Shown here one piece after another: positions 1-5,403 of a stretch of 6,178 bases of DNA. Under the pieces are notes generated by a model, which saw only the letters and a program-made list of their open reading frames with translations, was not told the DNA's origin and ran no database searches. The stretch is from CAG-791 sp002392385. Its GTDB lineage: Bacteria; Bacillota; Clostridia; Lachnospirales; Lachnospiraceae. The translations under genes and the position numbers were made by a program. Where the stretch lies: contig CAMOIU010000083.1 in assembly GCA_946616295.1 (NCBI GenBank), positions 1 to 6,178 of the forward strand. The letters are read 5' to 3'. Numbering within the stretch: position 1 is the first letter of the stretch; every line of letters begins with the position of its first letter.

Positions 1-23
1 AACAGGAAGCCCCCACTTCTTAG
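1..23 (+). CDS. TnpB-like RNA-guided nuclease, C-terminal end only (partial)
   Basis: Only the last six full codons are in the window. Read in the frame of codons 3-5, 6-8 and so on, they give QEAPTS followed by TAG at 21-23. Endings of the type QEAP(S/T) are common at the C terminus of clostridial TnpB (OrfB of IS200/IS605), which is an RNA-guided DNA endonuclease with a RuvC-like domain. The stop codon falls in the loop side of the element-end hairpin, as expected where the tnpB 3' end and the omega RNA overlap. The other two frames also stay open here (to about 101 and 112), but neither gives a recognisable ending. No catalytic residues can be seen, so the call rests on a short motif plus context. 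Confidence 0.5.
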
Positions 24-52
24 CGAAAGCGAAAGTGGTGGGAGTATGTCAC
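1..52 (+). mobile_element. Right end of an IS200/IS605-type (tnpB-carrying) insertion sequence; left part outside the window
   Basis: The first bases encode the end of a TnpB-like protein. Its stop codon sits inside an imperfect hairpin: CCCCCACTT (10-18) pairs with AAGTGG-GGG (33-42) with a single bulged T at 39, and an inner GC-GAAA-GC mini-stem (23-30) caps the loop. The hairpin is followed by GAGTATGTCAC, with TCAC at 49-52. IS200/IS605 elements have no terminal inverted repeats; instead they end in a subterminal hairpin followed by a short cleavage tetra- or pentanucleotide, and tnpB stops within or just before that hairpin. The match to this architecture is what I see. The exact end at base 52 is inferred. 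The element may be intact or a remnant, since nothing left of base 1 is visible. Confidence 0.55.
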
Positions 53-150
53 TTTCGATCGATAAACCGACGATTTTACCGAGCAGAGAGATACTATCTC
101 TAAAGTTTTCATGAATCTGCACAAAGACATGCCGTCTGCAGAGGGTTCTG

Positions 151-159
151 TGCTATAAT
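151..159 (+). promoter_or_regulatory. Extended -10 promoter for hpf
   Basis: TG-C-TATAAT is a perfect extended -10 element for the housekeeping sigma factor (TG at 151-152, TATAAT at 154-159). There is no recognisable -35 hexamer at the usual 16-18 bp upstream, which extended -10 promoters can tolerate. Transcription should start near 166, leaving a leader of about 40 nt before the hpf start codon. The promoter lies about 100 bp outside the IS end, so hpf probably keeps its own promoter despite the insertion. Confidence 0.65.
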
Positions 160-205
160 ATTCCCATCACAACAGTGCTGTACTGCAGCGCAGAAAGAGG
201 TGACT

Positions 206-733
206 ATGAAATTTAAGATCGTCGGCAAGAATGTTGAAGTTACCGAGAATCTGGATCGGACGATCCGGGAGAAGCTGGGACGGCTTGACAAACACCTGCC
301 GGAGGACACGATGGCGCATGTGACGCTCAGCGTGATCCGGGACAGACACAAGGTGGAAGTGACCATTCCTGTGAAGGGCAGCATCATCCGGTCTGAGCAG
401 GTGAGCAACGACATGTACGTGTCCATCGATCTGGTGGAGGAGGTCCTTGAGAGGCAGATCCGCAAGTACAAGGACAAGCTGATCTCCAGACATCAGGACA
501 ACGCTACGGTGAGGAAGGCTATGATCCCGGCGGAGAGCGTGGAGGATGACGGTATCCGCATCGTCAGGAGGAAGCAGTTCGAGATGAAGCCCATGTATCC
601 GGAGGATGCCTGCATCCAGATGGAGCTGCTGGGACATTCCTTCTACGTCTTCATGAACGCGGAGACGGAAAATGTGGCCGTGGTCTACCGCCGCAAGGGC
701 GGCACCTACGGCATGATCGAGCCGGACGCCTGA
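206..733 (+). CDS. hpf: Long-form ribosome hibernation promoting factor (HPF/RaiA family)
   Basis: This 175-residue cytosolic protein binds the 30S subunit and joins two 70S ribosomes into inactive 100S dimers when growth slows. It shows both halves of long HPF. Residues 1 to about 98 form the S30AE (beta-alpha-beta-beta-beta-alpha) domain that occupies the mRNA/tRNA channel. Residues from about 118 to 175 form the conserved C-terminal dimerisation domain, visible as VRRKQFEMKPM, then QMELLGHSFYVFMN, then VVYRRKGGTYGMIEP. Length is typical of the long form. I chose ATG 206 because AGAAAGAGG (192-200) lies 5 nt upstream; a GTG at 200 is in frame but overlaps that site. The gene appears monocistronic, with its own extended -10 promoter. 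No strong U-tract terminator follows, so some readthrough into thl is possible. Confidence 0.95.
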   Translation: MKFKIVGKNVEVTENLDRTIREKLGRLDKHLPEDTMAHVTLSVIRDRHKVEVTIPVKGSIIRSEQVSNDMYVSIDLVEEVLERQIRKYKDKLISRHQDNATVRKAMIPAESVEDDGIRIVRRKQFEMKPMYPEDACIQMELLGHSFYVFMNAETENVAVVYRRKGGTYGMIEPDA

Positions 734-752
734 TAAAAAATATACTTTTACT

Positions 753-778
753 GCCCTTATTGCTAATTTTGTGAGGGC
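753..778 (+). other. Weak hairpin between hpf and thl, overlapping the thl promoter
   Basis: GCCCTTA (753-759) can pair with TGAGGGC (772-778), giving 7 bp including one G-T pair and a 12-nt loop. No run of T follows, so it is a poor intrinsic terminator for hpf. The -35 hexamer of the predicted thl promoter begins in its loop. It could be a weak terminator, a DNA operator or chance. Confidence 0.3.
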
Positions 779-789
779 TGTGCAATAAT
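760..789 (+). promoter_or_regulatory. Predicted promoter of the thl-crt-hbd operon
   Basis: A -35-like TTGCTA (760-765; 4 of 6 consensus positions) is separated by 18 bp from AATAAT (784-789; 5 of 6), which carries an extended TG at 781-782. Transcription should begin near 796, giving a leader of roughly 45 nt. This is the only reasonable promoter I find between hpf and thl. It was found by eye and has no experimental support. Confidence 0.5.
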
Positions 790-829
790 TGTCTCAAACG
801 TCAGTTCCACTTATTTCAGAACACAAAAT

Positions 830-834
830 GGAGG
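830..834 (+). promoter_or_regulatory. Ribosome binding site that fixes the thl start
   Basis: GGAGG at 830-834 lies 5 nt before ATG 840, which is followed by the expected thiolase N terminus MAKKVVLAGACRTAIG. Upstream in-frame starts (TTG 789, ATG 828) would add residues unlike thiolases, and ATG 828 overlaps this site, so they are rejected. Confidence 0.85.
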
Positions 835-839
835 AAAAC

Positions 840-2015
<1,176 letters not shown>

Positions 2016-2035
2016 TCGTTCCATTGTGAGAAGAA

Positions 2036-2067
2036 CGGGCTGCTTTTCTTAACCGGAAGGCAGCCCG
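2036..2067 (+). other. Strong intercistronic hairpin between thl and crt
   Basis: CGGGCTGC (2036-2043) pairs perfectly with GCAGCCCG (2060-2067). The stem continues with TTTTC (2044-2048) against GGAAG (2055-2059), using two G-T pairs, to a 6-nt loop TTAACC, for 13 bp in total. There is no T tract afterwards, so it is not a standard terminator. It starts 21 nt after the thl stop and ends 31 nt before the crt ATG. Hairpins at such sites can protect the 3' end of a processed upstream mRNA and allow unequal expression within an operon; that role is inferred. Confidence 0.65.
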
Positions 2068-2098
2068 GCACTGATCATTCATAAAGGAGATGTAAGCT

Positions 2099-2893
2099 AT
2101 GGGATACGTGGCATATGAAGTCGAAGGTGCTGTGGGCGTCCTCACGATCGAGCGTCCGAAGGCACTGAATGCACTGAATTCCGAGGTTCTGGACGATCTG
2201 AACGCGGTCCTGGATCAGGTGGATCTGGAGACAGTCCGCTGCCTGGTCCTGACAGGCTCCGGCGAGAAGTCCTTCGTGGCCGGCGCGGATATCGGCGAGA
2301 TGAGCACCCTGACCAAGGCGGAGGGAGAGGCTTTCGGCAAGAAGGGCAATGATATCTTCCTTCGCATCGAGAAGTTCCCTATCCCCGTGATCGCGGCTGT
2401 CAACGGATTCGCTCTGGGCGGCGGCAATGAGCTGGCCATGAGCTGCGACATCCGTCTCTGCTCCGACAACGCTGTTTTCGGTCAGCCCGAAGTGGGCCTG
2501 GGCATCACCCCCGGTTTTGGCGGGACCCAGAGACTGGCCAGACTGGTCAGCCCCGGCATGGCCAAACAGATCATCTTCAGCAACAGCAACATCAAGGCGG
2601 ACGAAGCTTACAGGATCGGCCTTGTGAACGCCGTCTATCCGCAGGAAGAGCTCCTGCCGGCCGCCAAGAAGCTGGCTGCCAGGATCGCCGCGCAGGCGCC
2701 GATCGCTGTCCGTGCCTGCAAGCAGGCTATCAACGAGGGCCTGCAGGTGGATATCGAGAAGGGCGTAGAGATCGAAGAGAAGCTGTTCGGCAGCTGCTTC
2801 GAGAGCTATGACCAGAGAGAAGGCATGGCCAACTTCCTGCGCAAGAAGGATGACCCGAAGAAGGTCAGAGCGGTCGCTTTCCAGAACAAATAA
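2099..2893 (+). CDS. crt: 3-hydroxybutyryl-CoA dehydratase (crotonase, enoyl-CoA hydratase family)
   Basis: This 264-residue cytosolic enzyme dehydrates (S)-3-hydroxybutyryl-CoA to crotonyl-CoA. The crotonase fold is clear. The oxyanion-hole segments are SFVAGADI (58-65) and ALGGGNE (105-111), and the two catalytic acids are Glu111 and Glu131, the latter in GQPEVGLGITPGFGG. Both acids correspond to those required in hydratases, which argues against an isomerase or a dehydrogenase-like crotonase relative. The start ATG 2099 follows AAAGGAGA (2083-2090). Length is close to clostridial Crt (about 260). The C terminus, from FLRKKDDPKK to the end, is more basic and slightly longer than the usual FLEKRKP-type tail. 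It sits between thl and hbd, the expected partners, and shares their codon bias. Confidence 0.94.
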   Translation: MGYVAYEVEGAVGVLTIERPKALNALNSEVLDDLNAVLDQVDLETVRCLVLTGSGEKSFVAGADIGEMSTLTKAEGEAFGKKGNDIFLRIEKFPIPVIAAVNGFALGGGNELAMSCDIRLCSDNAVFGQPEVGLGITPGFGGTQRLARLVSPGMAKQIIFSNSNIKADEAYRIGLVNAVYPQEELLPAAKKLAARIAAQAPIAVRACKQAINEGLQVDIEKGVEIEEKLFGSCFESYDQREGMANFLRKKDDPKKVRAVAFQNK

Positions 2894-2934
2894 TCGGTTA
2901 TTCTGCAAGATGTAAAGATAAGGAGGAAAATCAA

Positions 2935-3807
2935 ATGAAAGTAGGAGTTATCGGCGCCGGCACCATGGGATCGGGCATCGCACAGGCTTTTGCACAGTGT
3001 GACGCCGTGGAGAAGGTCTATCTCTGCGATATCAAGCAGGAGTTCGCGGACGGCGGATTTGCCAAGATCCAGAAGGCTCTTTCCAAGCAGGTCGCTCGTG
3101 GCAGAATGGAGCAGGCCAAGGCGGATGCCATCACCGGCAAGATCGTGACCGGCCTGAATGATATCTGCGTGGATGCGGATCTGGTCGTGGAAGCGGCGCT
3201 GGAAGTCATGGACATCAAGAAGGAGTGCTTCAGAAAGCTTCAGGACGAGATCGTCAAGAATCCTGACTGCATCTTCGCCTCCAACACCTCCTCCCTTTCC
3301 ATCACCGAGATCGGTGCCGGCCTGTCCAAGCCCATCATCGGCATGCATTTCTTCAATCCGGCTCCTGTTATGAAGCTGGTCGAAGTCATCGCCGGTATCA
3401 ACACCCCTGCTGAGATGGTCGACAAGGTCAAGGAGATCTCCGTACAGCTCGGCAAGACCCCCGTGCAGGTCAATGAGGCGGCCGGTTTCGTTGCCAACCG
3501 TATCCTGATCCCCATGATCAACGAGGCCATTAATGTGTACTATGCCGGTGTTGCGGATGTCGAGGGTATCGACAATGCGATGAAGCTGGGCTGCAACCAT
3601 CCCATGGGCCCGCTGGAGCTGGCTGACTTCATCGGTCTGGACATCGTCCTGGCGATCATGGATGTTATCTACAGCGACACCCACGATTCCAAGTATGCCG
3701 CCAGCCCCCTGCTCCGCAAGATGGTCCGCGGCAAGAGACTGGGCGTGAAGACCGGCCTCGGCTTCTATGATTATTCCAACGGCAAGGTGCCCGCAGACAA
3801 GAAGTGA
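2935..3807 (+). CDS. hbd: 3-hydroxybutyryl-CoA dehydrogenase
   Basis: This 290-residue cytosolic enzyme reduces acetoacetyl-CoA to (S)-3-hydroxybutyryl-CoA. An N-terminal Rossmann domain carries GAGTMGSG (7-14; Gly7, Gly9, Gly12). Asp32 at the end of the second strand (YLCDIK) favours NAD(H) over NADP(H). Catalytic-site residues are visible: Ser119 in SNTSS, His138 in GMHFFNP, Glu150 and Asn188 (GFVANRI). The C-terminal helical dimerisation domain includes NHPMGPLELADFIGLD and ends at the family motif KTGLGFYDY. Length is typical of single-domain clostridial Hbd (about 280-290). The ribosome binding site AGGAGG (2921-2926) lies 8 nt before ATG 2935, and the gap from crt is only 41 nt. In many butyrate producers bcd and etfBA belong to the same cluster; here the operon stops after hbd. 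Confidence 0.95.
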   Translation: MKVGVIGAGTMGSGIAQAFAQCDAVEKVYLCDIKQEFADGGFAKIQKALSKQVARGRMEQAKADAITGKIVTGLNDICVDADLVVEAALEVMDIKKECFRKLQDEIVKNPDCIFASNTSSLSITEIGAGLSKPIIGMHFFNPAPVMKLVEVIAGINTPAEMVDKVKEISVQLGKTPVQVNEAAGFVANRILIPMINEAINVYYAGVADVEGIDNAMKLGCNHPMGPLELADFIGLDIVLAIMDVIYSDTHDSKYAASPLLRKMVRGKRLGVKTGLGFYDYSNGKVPADKK

Positions 3808-3895
3808 TCCTTCGGAATCCTTCTGTATGCTTCTGAAGGAGCGCGCGGAGAGGAAAGTGTCCGGGCATCCTGATGAATATTGCTGACAGCAGAAT

Positions 3896-3929
3896 GATCC
3901 CGCCGTGTCCGATAAGGCACGGCGGGATC
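3896..3929 (+). terminator. Probable terminator of the thl-crt-hbd operon (GC-rich hairpin, weak T tract)
   Basis: GATCCCGCCGTG (3896-3907) pairs perfectly with CACGGCGGGATC (3918-3929), a 12-bp stem, with a small CC/GG extension inside the 10-nt loop. The following bases are TTGAATTG, so the U tract is poor. It ends only 18 nt before the mtnA start and 7 nt before the GAGG of its ribosome binding site. It may therefore act as a leaky terminator or attenuator ahead of mtnA, not a full stop. The opposite strand has no T run, so it should not terminate leftward transcription. Confidence 0.55.
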
Positions 3930-3947
3930 TTGAATTGAGGACAGACT

Positions 3948-5075
3948 ATGAGCGAACGAAGGCAGGATATACGCGCCTGCGAGACAGTGGAACTGCTTGA
4001 GGAGGAGAGAGCGATCCGCATCATCGATCAGACCCTGCTTCCCGGAAGGATCGAACGGATCCTGCTGCGGACGGCGGAGGAGATCTATGAGGCCATTTAC
4101 AAACTCCGGGTGCGGGGAGCCCCGGCCATCGGAGTGACGGCGGCCTTCGGCATATGGCTCCTGACAGACAGGTGCCTGCCGCCCGCGGAGGAGGATACGC
4201 CCGAGAGACACGGGGTGAATTATGAGGCCCTGAACAAGGTCTTTACAGAGCAGAGCGCCTATCTGGGCTCCTCCCGGCCGACGGCGGTGAACCTCTTCTG
4301 GGCACTGCAGCGGATGCAGGGAGTGATGGAGGACTGCGGCAGGCAGGAGGAGATGACCATGCGCGAGGTCAGCGCCCGTCTCCTTAAAGAAGCCCGCGCC
4401 ATCCGCGATGAGGATGTGGAGGTATGCCGCAGGATCGGAGAGTATGGACTGTCCCTCCTGAAGCCCGGGGACGGCGTCCTGACCCACTGCAACGCCGGCC
4501 AGCTGGCCACCATCCGGTACGGCACCGCCACGGCTCCCATGTACCTGGCCCATGAGAAGGGCTACGGACTGCGGATCTATGCCGATGAGACCAGGCCCCT
4601 CCTGCAAGGCGCCAGGCTGACGGCCTTCGAGCTGTCCGCGGCAGGGATGGACGTCACCCTTCTGTGCGACAATATGTCGGCGTCCCTGATGCGGATGGGA
4701 AGGGTGCAGGCCGTCTTCGTGGGCTGCGACAGAGTGGCCGCCAACGGAGACGCGGCCAATAAGATCGGGACCAGCATGGCGGCGCTGGCAGCGGCCCGCT
4801 ATCACGTGCCCTTCTATGTCTGCGCCCCCACCTCCACCATAGACATGTCCCTCAGCGACGGCTCTCAGATCGTGATCGAGCAGAGGCCGGCGGAAGAGGT
4901 GACAGACATGTGGTATAAGGAGAGGATGACCGCCGAGAATGTGAAGGTCTACAATCCGGCCTTCGATGTGACGGACCACGACCTGATCACCGGCATCATC
5001 ACGGAATACGGCATCGCGCGGCCCCCCTATACGGACTCCCTGAAGGAGATCTTTAAAAGGAAAGCCGGGAAGTAA
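3948..5075 (+). CDS. mtnA: S-methyl-5-thioribose-1-phosphate isomerase (MtnA, eIF2B-like family)
   Basis: This 375-residue cytosolic protein should convert methylthioribose-1-phosphate to methylthioribulose-1-phosphate in methionine salvage or the related dihydroxyacetone-phosphate shunt. Family landmarks, in order: RVRGAPAIG (54-62, substrate phosphate region), SSRPTAVNLFWAL (108-120), THCNAGQLAT (179-188) with the catalytic Cys181, YADETRPLLQGARLT (201-215), and GCDRVAANGDAANKIGT (249-265) with the catalytic Asp251, followed by TSTID (295-299) and YNPAFDVT (345-352). At 375 residues it is longer than the usual 340-350; the extra length appears to lie around 77-100 (from CLPPAEEDTPERHG). ATG 3948 follows GAGG at 3937-3940. 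No mtnK, aldolase or transporter gene adjoins it. The related 5-deoxyribose- or ribose-1,5-bisphosphate isomerases are alternatives, but the Cys/Asp motifs favour the MtnA branch. Confidence 0.9.
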   Translation: MSERRQDIRACETVELLEEERAIRIIDQTLLPGRIERILLRTAEEIYEAIYKLRVRGAPAIGVTAAFGIWLLTDRCLPPAEEDTPERHGVNYEALNKVFTEQSAYLGSSRPTAVNLFWALQRMQGVMEDCGRQEEMTMREVSARLLKEARAIRDEDVEVCRRIGEYGLSLLKPGDGVLTHCNAGQLATIRYGTATAPMYLAHEKGYGLRIYADETRPLLQGARLTAFELSAAGMDVTLLCDNMSASLMRMGRVQAVFVGCDRVAANGDAANKIGTSMAALAAARYHVPFYVCAPTSTIDMSLSDGSQIVIEQRPAEEVTDMWYKERMTAENVKVYNPAFDVTDHDLITGIITEYGIARPPYTDSLKEIFKRKAGK

Positions 5076-5098
5076 AGCCTTCGCATGAATATGACATG

Positions 5099-5131
5099 AA
5101 AAAAGAAGCACCGCATCTGTGGTGCTTCTTT
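5099..5131. terminator. Bidirectional intrinsic terminator shared by mtnA (+) and tRNA-Arg (-)
   Basis: A 13-bp stem pairs 5102-5114 (AAAGAAGCACCGC) with 5119-5131, with a 4-nt ATCT loop and one G-T pair. Read leftward, the stem is followed by a run of six U (complement of A5099-5104), a classic terminator beginning only 3 nt past the tRNA 3' end. Read rightward, only the three T's at 5129-5131, which also close the stem, precede GC, so it is a weaker terminator for mtnA. The two convergent genes thus share one element. Confidence 0.85.
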
Positions 5132-5134
5132 GCA

Positions 5135-5208
5135 TGTACGTGACAAGATTCGAACTCGCGACCTTCTGGTCCGTAGCCAGACGCTCTATCCAGCTGAGCT
5201 ACACGTAC
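5135..5208 (-). tRNA. tRNA-Arg, anticodon ACG
   Basis: On the - strand this folds as a complete 74-nt cloverleaf. The acceptor is GTACGTG/CACGTAC with discriminator A, and the D arm is GCTC/GAGC with the loop AGCTGGATA. The anticodon arm is TCTGG-CTACGGA-CCAGA with ACG at + strand 5172-5174, the variable loop is AGGTC, and the T arm is GCGAG-TTCGAAT-CTTGT. Anticodon ACG (A34 normally edited to inosine by TadA) reads the CGU, CGC and CGA arginine codons. CCA is not encoded (TGC follows), so a CCA-adding enzyme must finish it. The gene has its own consensus promoter upstream and terminator immediately downstream, so it is a single-gene unit. Confidence 0.95.
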
Positions 5209-5240
5209 ATTTCCTGCTGCGCTCTTGTCGCAACATGAAC

Positions 5241-5269
5241 ATTATAGGGAGGACAGAATCTTTTGTCAA
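5241..5269 (-). promoter_or_regulatory. Full-consensus housekeeping promoter for tRNA-Arg
   Basis: Read on the - strand: TTGACA (5269-5264), a 17-bp spacer and TATAAT (5246-5241). Both hexamers and the spacing match the sigma-70/sigma-A consensus exactly. Transcription should start near 5234, giving a leader of about 25 nt to be removed by RNase P before the tRNA 5' end at 5208. Such strength is typical of stable-RNA genes. Confidence 0.92.
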
Positions 5270-5280
5270 GTACTAATTTG

Positions 5281-5312
5281 CGAAACGGATGAGATTTACG
5301 TAACCGGTTTCG
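5281..5312. promoter_or_regulatory. Candidate LacI-family operator pair upstream of the regulator gene
   Basis: AACCGGTT (5302-5309) fits the LacI/GalR operator core AAnCGnTT, within the near-palindrome CGTAACCGGTTTCG (5299-5312). A weaker core AAACGGAT (5283-5290) is centred 19 bp upstream. CGAAAC (5281-5286) and GTTTCG (5307-5312) also form an outer inverted repeat. The sites lie about 95-120 bp before the regulator start codon, on the far side of the tRNA promoter, so autoregulation is the simplest reading. CCGGTT recurs at 5321-5326. I found no confident -10/-35 pair for the regulator on the + strand; TTGTCA at 5263-5268 is a possible -35 without a good partner. Confidence 0.45.
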
Positions 5313-5403
5313 GGGGCGGGCCGGTTGGACAGGCGCGGGAAGACCGCTGTATGCTTGGGAAGGAAGAGAAGTCAGTCAGAACATGGACAGGGGGGGATGC
5401 GCT

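Larger units (their letters stand above)
1..72 (+). ncRNA. Possible 3' part of an omega RNA (TnpB guide RNA): scaffold hairpin plus adjacent guide
   Basis: In TnpB systems the guide RNA is made from the 3' end of tnpB through the right end of the element, and the bases just outside the element serve as the guide. If the element ends at TCAC (49-52), the scaffold hairpin is 10-42 and a guide of about 20 nt would be 53-72, beginning TTTCGATCG. This is an inference from architecture. The 5' part of the RNA is outside the window, and the exact guide boundary is uncertain by a few bases. Confidence 0.3.

Noticed and set aside
200..205. GTG 200 as the hpf start
   Set aside because: It overlaps the AGAAAGAGG ribosome binding site; ATG 206 has correct spacing and gives the conserved N terminus.
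766..800. Rex (NADH-sensing) operator before thl
   Set aside because: TTGTG and CAATA-like pieces are present but do not form the TTGTTAAnnnnTTAACAA-type palindrome.
789..839. TTG 789 as the thl start
   Set aside because: It would add 17 residues unlike thiolases and begins inside the predicted -10 element; GGAGG-ATG 840 fits.
2889..2902. AATAA-TCGG-TTATT mini-hairpin over the crt stop codon
   Set aside because: Only 5 A/T pairs; too weak to assign a function.
3848..3867. Resemblance of GAGGAAAGTGTCCGGGC to the conserved GAGGAAAGTCCGGGC of RNase P RNA
   Set aside because: It has a 2-nt insertion and none of the other conserved RNase P elements; the space before mtnA is far too short for rnpB.
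3808..3947. SAM riboswitch or T-box leader for mtnA
   Set aside because: The conserved SAM-I core and the T-box sequence are absent; only hairpins are visible.
3771..5135. 454-codon open frame on the - strand
   Set aside because: It is antisense to mtnA, whose motifs are unambiguous; the frame is long only because of GC-rich codon bias, has low-complexity His/Arg/Gly content and no recognisable domain.
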